This document shows, piece after piece, positions 24,860 to 32,966 of a DNA stretch of 40,516 nucleotides. A program made the translations under genes and the position numbers. Under the pieces are notes generated by a model. The model did not search any database and was not told the origin of the DNA. It saw nothing but the letters and a program-made list of their open reading frames with translations. Origin of the DNA: Lachnospiraceae bacterium (GTDB lineage: Bacteria; Bacillota; Clostridia; Lachnospirales; Lachnospiraceae); assembly GCA_021153325.1 (NCBI GenBank), contig JAGKTQ010000028.1, positions 1 to 40,516 of the forward strand. Reading direction: 5' to 3'. The first letter of the stretch is position 1. Each line of letters begins with the position of its first letter.

Positions 24860-25131
24860 TATTATAAAGGCTATGAAGAGAACAAGTAGTAGTGAGCGGA
24901 AGATACAGAAAGTGGCCGGTAGATGAGAGGCGCATTGGAAACTGACTATGAATACATCTTGGAGCTGCACACCGAAAGATAAGTAGGATGTGACGGAGAT
25001 TGTGACCGTTATTACACAAGAGTATCGCTTCGGCTGTACTTGCTAAGGCAGGCAATGTGAGTTGCTTGTGAATGAAGGTGGTAACACGGGTTTTAACCTC
25101 GTCCTTTGAAATACAAGGATGAGGTTTTTTT
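24860..25131 (+). promoter_or_regulatory. T-box leader, tyrosine specific
   Basis: This ~270-base leader of tyrS senses uncharged tRNA-Tyr. The conserved T-box AAGGTGGTAACACGGG is at 25075-25090. It is followed by a terminator stem of ACCTCGTCCTTTG (25096-25108) facing CAAGGATGAGGT and a T-run (to about 25130). The specifier is probably the TAC at 24953-24955 in GAATACATC within Stem I, matching tyrosine. Uncharged tRNA-Tyr would pair with the T-box bulge and favour the antiterminator, allowing tyrS transcription. Confidence 0.93.
25095..25131 (+). terminator. Regulated terminator of the tyrS T-box
   Basis: AACCTC-G-TCCTTTG pairs with CAAGGA-T-GAGGTT around an AAATA loop, followed by a T-run. 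Its 5' arm competes with the antiterminator that includes the T-box at 25075-25090. Confidence 0.9.
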
Positions 25132-25217
25132 ATTACCAAAAAAGGTAGAATAATAGCAAAGGACTTGACAAAGCGCATACAAAAAATAAAAATAAAGGTA
25201 AAGATAGGAGAAAAAAG

Positions 25218-26441
25218 ATGACAGTATTTGATGAATTGCAAAAAAGAGGACTGTTGGCACAGCTGACAGACGAAGAAGAAATTAAAGAACTGATTAACAA
25301 TGGAAAGGCAACCTTTTATATTGGATTTGATCCGACTGCAGATAGTCTTCATGTAGGACATTTTATGGCACTTTGCTTGATGAAAAGATTGCAGATGGCA
25401 GGAAATAAGCCGATCGCTTTGATCGGTGGCGGTACGGCCATGATCGGTGATCCATCAGGAAGAACGGATATGCGTTCCATGATGACAAAAGAAACAATTG
25501 AGCATAACTGCGAATGCTTTAAAAAGCAGATGAGCCGTTTTATTGATTTTTCTGATGGAAAAGCACTTATGGTCAACAATGCAGACTGGCTGATGGATTT
25601 AAATTACATTGAGTTCATTCGAGATATCGGTGCACATTTTTCTGTAAATCGTATGCTTTCTGCAGAATGCTACAAACAGAGAATGGAAAAAGGATTAAGC
25701 TTCCTCGAATTTAATTACATGATCATGCAGAGCTATGACTTTTTATCCTTGTATGAAAGATATGGCTGTAATATGCAGTTCGGTGGAGATGACCAGTGGA
25801 GCAATATGCTTGGTGGTACAGAGTTGATTCGTCGTAAGCTTGGTAAAGATGCTTATGCTATGACCATTACTCTGCTTTTGAATTCAGAAGGTAAAAAGAT
25901 GGGTAAAACACAAAAAGGTGCAGTATGGCTTGATCCGAACAAAACCTCTCCATTCGAATTTTACCAGTACTGGAGAAATGTAGCAGATGCAGATGTGCTG
26001 AAATGTTTAAGAATGCTTACTTTCTTACCATTAGAGCAGATTGAAGAAATGGATAAGTGGGAAGGCAGCGAGTTAAATAAGGCAAAAGAAATTCTTGCAT
26101 TTGAATTGACAAAACTTGTGCATGGTGAGGAAGAAGCAGCAAAAGCACAGGAAAGTGCAAAAGCATTATTTAGTGGCGGTAATGCTGCAGATATGCCTAC
26201 CAGTCAGTTAGAAGAGGCAGACTTTATTGATGGAAAGATTGATATTTTAGCAGTACTTGTAAAGAGTGGACTTACTGCTTCTCGTTCCGAAGCAAGACGT
26301 GCAGTAGAACAGGGCGGTGTTGTTGTTTCAGATGAAAAAGTAACCGATATTAAAGCTTCTTTTGATATGGCAGCATTTGAAGGAGACGGCATTGTAGTAA
26401 GGCGAGGAAAGAAGAACTTTAGAAAGGTTGTCATGAAATAA
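25218..26441 (+). CDS. tyrS: Tyrosyl-tRNA synthetase
   Basis: Charges tRNA-Tyr with tyrosine. The 407-residue class I enzyme has the HIGH-type motif HVGH, tyrosine-binding YIGFDPTADSLH and YDFLSLYERYG, QFGGDDQWSNMLGG, and the KMSKS-type motif KKMGKT. A C-terminal S4 RNA-binding domain (about 340-405) includes SRSEARRAVEQGGV. The KMGKT form fits TyrRS of the TyrRZ-like or Gram-positive kind. It is controlled by the T-box leader at 24860-25131. The ribosome site is TAGGAGAAAAA. The response regulator gene follows 12 bases later, so some T-box-dependent read-through into it is likely. Confidence 0.97.
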   Translation: MTVFDELQKRGLLAQLTDEEEIKELINNGKATFYIGFDPTADSLHVGHFMALCLMKRLQMAGNKPIALIGGGTAMIGDPSGRTDMRSMMTKETIEHNCECFKKQMSRFIDFSDGKALMVNNADWLMDLNYIEFIRDIGAHFSVNRMLSAECYKQRMEKGLSFLEFNYMIMQSYDFLSLYERYGCNMQFGGDDQWSNMLGGTELIRRKLGKDAYAMTITLLLNSEGKKMGKTQKGAVWLDPNKTSPFEFYQYWRNVADADVLKCLRMLTFLPLEQIEEMDKWEGSELNKAKEILAFELTKLVHGEEEAAKAQESAKALFSGGNAADMPTSQLEEADFIDGKIDILAVLVKSGLTASRSEARRAVEQGGVVVSDEKVTDIKASFDMAAFEGDGIVVRRGKKNFRKVVMK

Positions 26442-26453
26442 GGGGAGGACCTT

Positions 26454-27722
26454 ATGATTCATAATGTGGATTCGTACACAACTAATATAACCAGTCAGGA
26501 ACACAATTTATCCAATTGTGTGCATAAACATTCGGGGAACTGGTTGGACACGGATATGGATATTCATTCGTCACGGCAGGAAATGGCACCACAGCAGACT
26601 GTTGAAACGAAGATGTCCTTATTTGATCATGTGGCGATGAACATGAAGAAAATCTTTGGGAATGGTATCAGTTTGTTAAGAGGAATCTGGAATGATTCTA
26701 CGGATACCGGGAACAAGAGTGAAAGTTCTGGTGTTGTAAAAGGGGAAGAATTACAGCAGGGGAATAAAATAACAAATGAATTATCGACAAACAATCTGGC
26801 AGCAATGGAAAGTGTTGTCGACGTAAAAGTACAGAAAAGATCTGAGGCAGAGACTACACCGGAACGATGGAAGCTTTCCATTGCAATCCCTGCATTAAAA
26901 GTAAAAACAGGGCAGGCAAGAGAGCGATTTGAAGCGGGAAAAGAAGCTTTCTTAAAAAGAATGAAAGAGATGGCGAAGAGCCGGCAAAATGCTTTTTCGG
27001 ATAAAAAAGAAGAAAGACCGGGACAGCAGGAAAAAGAAATGGAAAAGCTGGATAGCAGAACAATCAAAGAAATAGCAATAGAGATTTATTTGTTGCAGGA
27101 AGGCTATCAGATCTATAAAGCATATGATGGAGAACAGGCAATTGAAGTATTACGCAGAGAAGATATTCATTTATTGATCATAGATATCATGATGCCAAAA
27201 CTGGATGGTATACATGCAACATTGAAAATAAGAGAATACAGCAGTATTCCAATCATTATATTGTCAGCAAAATCCGAGGACGCGGACAAGATATTAGGTT
27301 TAAATATTGGTGCAGATGACTATGTGACAAAACCATTTAATCCATTGGAGCTTGTCGCAAGAGTAAAATCTCATTTGCGTAGATATACAAGCCTTGGCAA
27401 CTTAAATACAGAAAATAATTCCATGTATGTAGTTGGTGGACTCTGCATGAATGATGATACCAAGGAAGTTACGGTAGATGGAGAACCGGTAAAACTTACA
27501 CCGATTGAATATAACATCTTACTTTTACTCGTAAAAAATCAAGGACGTGTATTTTCTATTAACCAGATTTATGAGAGTATTTGGAATGAAGATGCTATTT
27601 GCGCAGACAATACAGTGGCAGTACATATCAGACATATCCGTGAGAAAATAGAGATCAATCCAAGAGAACCAAGGTATTTAAAAGTGGTCTGGGGTGTAGG
27701 TTATAAAGTAGAAAAACAATAG
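26454..27722 (+). CDS. OmpR-type response regulator with long N-terminal extension and altered receiver
   Basis: The 422-residue protein ends in a normal OmpR/PhoB winged helix (about 325-420, ending YLKVVWGVGYKVE). Its receiver (about 200-315) keeps the phospho-acceptor D244 in IIDIMMPKLDG and K293 in TKPFNP. However, the hydrophobic first strand is replaced by a charged stretch (QEKEMEK), and the usual acidic pair reads D200-S201. The 195 residues in front are unlike any family I know: polar, with an amphipathic piece around MKKIFGNGISLLRGIW and a basic helix near 160-195. An internal ATG at 27039 with an AGGA site could give a short form starting at M196. GGGGAGGACC precedes ATG 26454. It is paired with the kinase 12 bases downstream. 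Confidence 0.88.
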   Translation: MIHNVDSYTTNITSQEHNLSNCVHKHSGNWLDTDMDIHSSRQEMAPQQTVETKMSLFDHVAMNMKKIFGNGISLLRGIWNDSTDTGNKSESSGVVKGEELQQGNKITNELSTNNLAAMESVVDVKVQKRSEAETTPERWKLSIAIPALKVKTGQARERFEAGKEAFLKRMKEMAKSRQNAFSDKKEERPGQQEKEMEKLDSRTIKEIAIEIYLLQEGYQIYKAYDGEQAIEVLRREDIHLLIIDIMMPKLDGIHATLKIREYSSIPIIILSAKSEDADKILGLNIGADDYVTKPFNPLELVARVKSHLRRYTSLGNLNTENNSMYVVGGLCMNDDTKEVTVDGEPVKLTPIEYNILLLLVKNQGRVFSINQIYESIWNEDAICADNTVAVHIRHIREKIEINPREPRYLKVVWGVGYKVEKQ

Positions 27723-27734
27723 GAAGATGTGTAA

Positions 27735-30476
27735 ATGAAAAATAAGAAAGCGATGGCAACGGGAAATAAAATAGTTTTATTTTTATTACAGCAGATTGTA
27801 GCAGTGATTGCGGCTGTATGTATCGCAACTGTGGCAGTCAGTTCCATGATCAATATAAATGATGGATTTCATAACGATTATTTTTTAAATCCTTTTGAAT
27901 ATGATATGGAATTTGAAGAATCGGATATATTTCAGACTGTTCTGGAAAGAGGAATCAGAGATGCCGTGCGAATGAGTGTCATTAAGAGCCAGTTGGAAAC
28001 AGACGGTGTGTTTGATGGAAATAAGGTAATTGACGTAACTGCTTATGTGAACCGTGCAGAGCAGCTTTCTGGAAAATATGTGACAGCTAACTATCGTTTG
28101 GAAGATTTGCTGAAGTGGGGTAAATACGGATTTGAATATACAGGAAAGGTGTTTGATTCGCAAGCAGAAATGCAGGAGTTTCTTGCCGATGAAACGGCCT
28201 ATACCCAATACGAAGGAACCTATACAACTGGATTTCATCCAATTACGGAGGATAATAGTACCAGTTATAGTTATGGTCAATGGAGCATGGCTGGCAGAGG
28301 GGATACGGTAGTCAGTTATTATGCCGATACGGATGCGCTCAGTATAACAGAGATATCGGAGTTGCCGGAGAATATAGAACAGACGAATGCATTGACCGTA
28401 GCAGAACCAGGAGAGGAGCCAAGCGCTTATAAAGAAACAGATGCTACCATTACTGCCTATCAGGAGGTAGGTGAGGATGGCGTTACGTCCATTACTTATA
28501 GTGCAACAGAAGAAAATACGTATCAGACAATTCTCTCGAATCGCTATCAGACCGTTGATGGAAAAACGCCACAGGAGCTTGTGTCTACCTGGGAAGAATA
28601 TTATGCACTTTGTGATAATATTGCAGAGGCAGCAAACAGTTTATATTACAATTATCAGGAATATTTGAATTATGAAAATTCATACAGTCTTGAAAACTCC
28701 AATCTGATATATTGCATGGAAATGCTTGTGGATGGAGAAAATGTATTTTTTACGAATGCAATTTTAAAAGATTTTAAGGAATCGACTATTAATGAATATT
28801 TTAAAGGATTCCATAAAAATATTTATTACAATCCATATGATATGGAGTATATTACAAATACAAATGTTCCAGAAGAGTATTTCCTGCAACTGATGGATGA
28901 ATATAATTATGCTTATACAGAAAATACAAAAATCTGGATCGCAGTAGATGATGGATATTCAGCACAGGATGCATTTGCAAAGGCAGAATATGCATATAGC
29001 AATTTTTTACCGTATTGGTGGGAATATGTTATAGGGGCAATTGTCTGCGTATCTGTTTTTGTATTATTAACGGTTATTCAATCGGTGTATACAGGAAGAA
29101 GAGAAGGAGAGGAAGAGGACGGACAGGTACAAATTTGTGTGACAAAATTTGAACAAATACCAACAGAGATATGGTTGCTCATATGTGGAATCTTTTCGGG
29201 TCTGCTCTTTATCATGATATTATTTACGTATGACATGATAGGCTGGCGGGATATGAATAATCAGAATATCTTGAAAGTTGTTGCAATTGAGGCTTTTATT
29301 ACAAGCAGTATCGTAAGTACTATGTTTTATAGTTTGGTCCGCAGATGTAAAGTTCATAATTTGTGGAAAGGCAGTTTTACCTGTTATCTTTTAAATGCTT
29401 TTTATCAAAAAGTAGTGTTGAAGCTGTTTGAGGCATTTAAAACTTTGTATCGTAATATGCCGGTAGTATTACGGACACTTCTTCCGTATGGACTGCTTGT
29501 TACTTTTAATGTTGTTTGTGCAATGCTGGTAATAGAAAATTCGAGTGAACTGCTACTTATACTTTTAGGAATTGCAGATGTGGTAGTGGGATGGATCTTG
29601 TTTAGAAACAGCGTGGATAAGAAAAAAATCGTAGATGGTATTGGAGAAATAAGAGATGGCGATCTGAAATATCAGATAGATACTGTAGGACTGCATGGGG
29701 ATAACCGGGTTTTGGCAGAGGCTGTTAATAGTATCGGGGATGGAATCAGGCAGGCAGTAGAAACAAGCATGAAGGATGAGAGGCTGAAAGCCGATTTGAT
29801 CACAAATGTTTCTCATGATATTAAAACACCGTTAACTTCCATTATCAATTACGTGGATCTGCTGAAAAGAGAAGATATTCAGGACGAAAAGGTAAAAAGT
29901 TATATACAGGTTTTAGAAAGTAAATCGCAAAGGTTAAAACATTTGACCGATGATCTGGTGGAAGCATCTAAAATTTCTTCAGGAAATATTACGCTCCATA
30001 TTGAACGAATCAATATTGTAGAACTTTTGAATCAGGCAATTGGTGAGTTCTCGGAAAAATTCGAGACAAAGGATCTGCAGATGGTTGTTACATTTGAAAA
30101 TAAAAATATGTATATTGATGCAGACAGTAGAAGAATGTGGCGTGTGATTGAAAACCTTTTTAATAATATTTTTAAATATGCAATGCCTGGTACGCGTGTT
30201 TATATAGATGGGCGTGAAGTACAGGATGGAAAAAATACAGATTTTGTGCTTGCTATTAAAAATATTTCGGCACAGCCTTTAAATATTAATGCAGATGAAC
30301 TGACGGAACGATTTATACGTGGGGATGTATCAAGAAGTACGGAAGGAAGTGGACTTGGACTTTCCATTGCAAAAAATCTGACAACAGCACAAAATGGAAA
30401 ATTTAATATTTATTTGGATGGAGACTTGTTTAAAGCGATCATTCGTTTTCCGAAAGCAGAAGAAAGAAGGGATTAA
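27735..30476 (+). CDS. Sensor histidine kinase with very large external domain
   Basis: The 913-residue kinase has an N-terminal membrane segment (about 13-36), a ~390-residue external region rich in Tyr, Asn and Glu (about 37-430), then about five further membrane segments between 433 and 640. These are followed by a short HAMP-like linker, a HisKA domain with H694 in NVSHDIKTPLTS, and an ATP-binding domain with N-box IENLFNNIFKYA and G-box STEGSGLGLSIAKNL. All catalytic motifs look intact. The external ligand is unknown. It follows the unusual regulator by 12 bases and ends inside a hairpin shared with the converging minus-strand gene. Confidence 0.94.
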   Translation: MKNKKAMATGNKIVLFLLQQIVAVIAAVCIATVAVSSMININDGFHNDYFLNPFEYDMEFEESDIFQTVLERGIRDAVRMSVIKSQLETDGVFDGNKVIDVTAYVNRAEQLSGKYVTANYRLEDLLKWGKYGFEYTGKVFDSQAEMQEFLADETAYTQYEGTYTTGFHPITEDNSTSYSYGQWSMAGRGDTVVSYYADTDALSITEISELPENIEQTNALTVAEPGEEPSAYKETDATITAYQEVGEDGVTSITYSATEENTYQTILSNRYQTVDGKTPQELVSTWEEYYALCDNIAEAANSLYYNYQEYLNYENSYSLENSNLIYCMEMLVDGENVFFTNAILKDFKESTINEYFKGFHKNIYYNPYDMEYITNTNVPEEYFLQLMDEYNYAYTENTKIWIAVDDGYSAQDAFAKAEYAYSNFLPYWWEYVIGAIVCVSVFVLLTVIQSVYTGRREGEEEDGQVQICVTKFEQIPTEIWLLICGIFSGLLFIMILFTYDMIGWRDMNNQNILKVVAIEAFITSSIVSTMFYSLVRRCKVHNLWKGSFTCYLLNAFYQKVVLKLFEAFKTLYRNMPVVLRTLLPYGLLVTFNVVCAMLVIENSSELLLILLGIADVVVGWILFRNSVDKKKIVDGIGEIRDGDLKYQIDTVGLHGDNRVLAEAVNSIGDGIRQAVETSMKDERLKADLITNVSHDIKTPLTSIINYVDLLKREDIQDEKVKSYIQVLESKSQRLKHLTDDLVEASKISSGNITLHIERINIVELLNQAIGEFSEKFETKDLQMVVTFENKNMYIDADSRRMWRVIENLFNNIFKYAMPGTRVYIDGREVQDGKNTDFVLAIKNISAQPLNINADELTERFIRGDVSRSTEGSGLGLSIAKNLTTAQNGKFNIYLDGDLFKAIIRFPKAEERRD

Positions 30477-30488
30477 CCCTTCTTTTTT
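30463..30488. terminator. Bidirectional terminator containing both convergent stop codons
   Basis: AAAGAAGGG (30463-30471), loop ATTAA (30472-30476), CCCTTCTTT (30477-30485) and T-run. The plus-strand kinase stop TAA (30474-30476) and the minus-strand stop (30473-30475 read in reverse) both lie in the loop. Read in reverse the tail is only moderately T-rich. Confidence 0.7.
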
Positions 30489-30745
30489 GCTGCAACCATT
30501 TTTTCAATTGTTGCAATTTCTTCTTCAGAACTGTATTTTTTTATCGTCTGAATCAGCAGATTCATTTCGTTGTCATGAAATTGAATATTTTGTTCTTTTG
30601 CCTTTTTCATAACATTCATAAGAAAAGGGAACATTTCTTTTCCAGAAATTCCTTTGCTTTCGACAACGAGAGAATGCAAAAATTCCAGCTTTTCAGAAGA
30701 GATGTGTGCGACGGCAGGGTCATTCATCCATATAGGGCGATCCAT
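30473..30745 (-). CDS. Small helical protein, unknown, second gene of the SigE-like unit
   Basis: I do not recognise a family for this 90-residue protein. It is soluble and mainly helical, begins MDRPIWMNDPAVAHISSEK, and has no Cys, no signal peptide and no membrane segment; its end is lysine-rich (AAKKKG). It follows the 165-residue gene by 2 bases, and its AAGGAGGAATAATC site lies over that gene's last codons, so translation is probably coupled. Its stop overlaps the stop of the convergent kinase gene by two bases inside a hairpin loop. Context points to sporulation: the upstream promoter fits SigE. Confidence 0.8.
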   Translation of the reverse strand: MDRPIWMNDPAVAHISSEKLEFLHSLVVESKGISGKEMFPFLMNVMKKAKEQNIQFHDNEMNLLIQTIKKYSSEEEIATIEKMVAAKKKG

Positions 30746-30747
30746 GA

Positions 30748-31245
30748 TTATTCCTCCTTATTTTGAAACATGGAAAATAGGTCTTTTTGTTCTGGTGACA
30801 GTAAATTTAGGAGCATATCCATCGAAAAACCGCTTTCGTTATCGCCAGAACCAGTCTTTGTGCCGAAATCCATACCTTCAGGAAATAGTTCCTTCATCAT
30901 TTTCATGGCAGATTCCATTTCTTTGTATTGCTTTAATGTCCCCTGAATATTTTTAATATTTTTTAACATGGACTGTTCTTTTTCTGAACAAAATGGAAGA
31001 AGCTCGTCACATAATTCAAAAAAATCTACAGGTTGCTTCTCGGATTCTGCACAAAGGTTGAAAGTATGAGGCGCGGATTTGGCAAGAGATATTGTATATT
31101 GAAATTCCATATATTTAATATAAATGGCGAGGTTATGACGGAACTCCTTGCCAACAACAGGAATAAGGATTTTTAACATCTGAATGTGGTTATTTGTGTA
31201 TAAGGTATCAAAGACTGCAATTTTGTCAGATTGTTTTGTGTCCAT
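30748..31245 (-). CDS. Helical protein, unknown, first gene of the SigE-like unit
   Basis: A 165-residue soluble helical protein with no family I can name. The N-terminal half contains MLKILIPVVGKEFRHNLAIY and two Cys; the C-terminal half has a Met/Lys-rich helix (MESAMKMMKELFPEGMDFG) and ends in LLNLLSPEQKDLFSMFQ, which has the look of a protein-interaction helix. AAAGGAGAACAC precedes the ATG. A promoter with a full SigE -10 lies 27 bases upstream, so expression in the mother cell early in sporulation is inferred. It is coupled to the 90-residue gene. Confidence 0.8.
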   Translation of the reverse strand: MDTKQSDKIAVFDTLYTNNHIQMLKILIPVVGKEFRHNLAIYIKYMEFQYTISLAKSAPHTFNLCAESEKQPVDFFELCDELLPFCSEKEQSMLKNIKNIQGTLKQYKEMESAMKMMKELFPEGMDFGTKTGSGDNESGFSMDMLLNLLSPEQKDLFSMFQNKEE

Positions 31246-31271
31246 GTGTTCTCCTTTTCATCTGTCATACC

Positions 31272-31300
31272 ATTGTATGAGAAAATGGTATTGATTATGA
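31272..31300 (-). promoter_or_regulatory. SigE-like (sporulation) promoter
   Basis: Read on the minus strand: TCATAAT (31300-31294), 14 bases, CATACAAT (31279-31272). The Bacillus SigE consensus is close to TCATATT-N13/14-CATACAAT, so the -10 matches fully and the -35 in 6 of 7. No SigA -35 accompanies it. An inverted repeat, ATACCATT/AATGGTAT (31267-31291), overlaps it and could be an operator. Confidence 0.65.
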
Positions 31301-31328
31301 AAAAAATAGGCTCTTTCCAGAGCCTATT
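31300..31328 (-). terminator. Intrinsic terminator of the Cys-rich gene
   Basis: On the minus strand, AATAGGCTCT (31328-31319) and AGAGCCTATT (31314-31305) form a perfect 10 bp stem with loop GGAA, followed by a run of T (31306-31300). It isolates the Cys-rich gene from the two genes downstream. Confidence 0.92.
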
Positions 31329-31358
31329 CCGCGGAAAATACTAAAATTCATTTAGAGA

Positions 31359-31580
31359 TTAGCAGCATCCGTTGTTGTTATTGTTGCCACAGCAGCAGAG
31401 AAGCAAAATGATCCAAATAATGCTGTCACAGCCATTATTATTATTACACATATCGCCGCCGAGACCACAACCGTTATTTCCGTTACAGCAGAAGAGAAGG
31501 ATAATAATCCAAATCCAGCTTCCACATCCATTGTTTGACACATTGTTACATCCGCAGTGTGTTGCAGTTAAATCACTCAT
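31359..31580 (-). CDS. Cys/Asn/Gly-rich mini-protein (chorion 'HCB'-like)
   Basis: The 73-residue protein is an internal duplication: two Cys/Asn/Gly-rich stretches, each followed by a short hydrophobic patch (SWIWIIILLFCC and SIIWIILLLCCC). It has about 14 cysteines and ends NNNNNGCC. It resembles small clostridial proteins labelled 'chorion class high-cysteine HCB protein 13', whose function is unknown. Repeated Cys plus hydrophobic patches suggest cross-linked assembly, as in spore coat proteins. GGAGGTAACTC precedes the ATG. The upstream promoter fits SigK, which drives late coat genes in the mother cell. A second frame is open over most of the gene but lacks a ribosome site. Confidence 0.8.
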   Translation of the reverse strand: MSDLTATHCGCNNVSNNGCGSWIWIIILLFCCNGNNGCGLGGDMCNNNNGCDSIIWIILLLCCCGNNNNNGCC

Positions 31581-31611
31581 GAGTTACCTCCATATTGTTT
31601 GTTTTATGGTA

Positions 31612-31639
31612 TATCTTATGAAGCATGGCATGTCAGTGT
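31612..31639 (-). promoter_or_regulatory. SigK-like promoter of the Cys-rich gene
   Basis: Read on the minus strand: AC (31639-31638), 17 bases, CATAAGATA (31620-31612), matching the SigK pattern AC-N16/17-CATANNNTA. An alternative SigA reading (CTGACA, 17 bases, TATACC) overlaps it, so the call depends partly on context. Confidence 0.5.
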
Positions 31640-31756
31640 TTCTAAAAATATAAAGGAATTTAAAATAGTATAAATTGACAAAATACTTGAATTTATTACA
31701 AGATATAGTAAAATAAATTAAGTATGAAAATAAATATAACAGAAAGTGTAATATTG

Positions 31757-31765
31757 TGGTATAAT
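31757..31765 (+). promoter_or_regulatory. Extended -10 promoter of the sortase operon
   Basis: TGGTATAAT (31757-31765) is a consensus extended -10, 27 bases before the sortase start. The -35 region is weak. A TTGACA at 31675-31680 lacks a well-spaced -10. The region 31640-31756 holds no gene. Confidence 0.55.
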
Positions 31766-31791
31766 AGACGATAAAAGGAGAAGTTATTACT

Positions 31792-32922
31792 ATGACAACA
31801 GGCGGATGGAACGTTGCCGGGAGGCAGTTCAGAACGAGGTCGGATTATGAAGCTGCCTGCCGGGATAACGAAAAAATAGAAAAACTCAAACAACGTTATA
31901 ATTTGGAGAATCCGCAACAATGTTCCAATTTGTTTAAGGAGCTTCAGAGTGGAAAATATCACTTTGAAACAATGGTTGGGGATGACTTCATTTATGAAAT
32001 AGAACAACTGGTAGAAACAGTTGGCAAAGAAAAAGCCGAGAAGACCAGAAAAGTTAAAAAAATTGATAAAAAGGGGAAAACAAAGGAGCAGAGGAATTTT
32101 GAAGACTACGATCAGAAAATGCAAGTGGAAATTCTCTGGGAGTTAAAAAAAAGGGAAAAACGCAGAAAATGGACGATTGTATTTTGTAGTGTGCTTGCTA
32201 TCGCGTGTTTTGGATATTACGGAATTTATTACTATTTTATGGACCGGACGACGGAAACCTATGAAAAATGGTCAGAACTGAAACAGACAAATTCCGGGGC
32301 TGCAACAGTGCAGGTATCTGATGTGGAAGAGAATGCTACAAAAAAAATCTTAGAAGAATACGAAGTTTTATATAATAAAAATAAAAGTCTAATCGGATGG
32401 GTAAAAATTGACGATACAGAAATAAACTATCCGGTTATGCAGACGGTAAATAATACATATTACCTTGATCATAATATAGAACAGGAATATGACAAAAACG
32501 GATCTATTTTTATGGATAAGGATTGTGATGTATTAAAGCCGAGTACGAATCTGATTATTTATGGTCATCATATGAAATCGGGAAAGATGTTCGGAGATTT
32601 AGATAAGTATAGCAGCAAGTCTTATTATGAAGCACATCCTACGATTCAATTTGATACTATATATGAAAAAGGTACCTATGAAATTATGTATGTATTTCGT
32701 TCCAAAGTTTATAATGAAGACGAAATCGTATTTAAATATTATCAGTTCATAGAAGCTAATTCGGCAGAGGAATTTTATTCTTATATGGAAGAAATGAGTG
32801 AATTATCTTTGTATGATACAGGCGTGACAGCAAGTTATGGAGATCGACTTTTGACATTGTCTACTTGTGACAGTTCGGAGCCGGAAGGAAGATTTGTTGT
32901 AGTGGCAAGAAGAGTAAACTAG
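31792..32922 (+). CDS. srtB: Class B sortase with cytoplasmic N-terminal domain
   Basis: A cysteine transpeptidase that joins secreted proteins to peptidoglycan. The 376-residue protein has a cytoplasmic part (1-126), one membrane segment (about 127-150, KWTIVFCSVLAIACFGYYG) and an external sortase domain with H259 in YGHHM, C359 in TLSTC and R367. The IGWVKIDDTEINYPVMQ and YYLDHN segments are typical of class B. The N-terminal part is unusual: GRQFRTRSDYEAACRDNEKI followed by a region ending FETMVGDDF and a Lys-rich linker. The start has AAAGGAGAAG upstream. The large LRR protein with a sorting signal follows 44 bases later and is the likely substrate. Confidence 0.93.
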   Translation: MTTGGWNVAGRQFRTRSDYEAACRDNEKIEKLKQRYNLENPQQCSNLFKELQSGKYHFETMVGDDFIYEIEQLVETVGKEKAEKTRKVKKIDKKGKTKEQRNFEDYDQKMQVEILWELKKREKRRKWTIVFCSVLAIACFGYYGIYYYFMDRTTETYEKWSELKQTNSGAATVQVSDVEENATKKILEEYEVLYNKNKSLIGWVKIDDTEINYPVMQTVNNTYYLDHNIEQEYDKNGSIFMDKDCDVLKPSTNLIIYGHHMKSGKMFGDLDKYSSKSYYEAHPTIQFDTIYEKGTYEIMYVFRSKVYNEDEIVFKYYQFIEANSAEEFYSYMEEMSELSLYDTGVTASYGDRLLTLSTCDSSEPEGRFVVVARRVN

Positions 32923-32966
32923 ATATTTATATATTAGGGAATTCACAATAAGAGGAGAGTTATATA

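Noticed and set aside
24846..25361. Minus-strand open frame of 171 codons
   Set aside because: It overlaps the T-box leader and the tyrS start; structured RNA leaders often leave such frames open.
27039..27060. Frameshift explaining the altered receiver of the response regulator
   Set aside because: Other frames around the start of the receiver do not encode a VDD-type strand, so a simple frameshift does not restore the missing segment.
31352..31543. Alternative minus-strand frame over the Cys-rich gene
   Set aside because: It lacks a ribosome site, while the 73-residue frame has GGAGGTAACTC just before its ATG.
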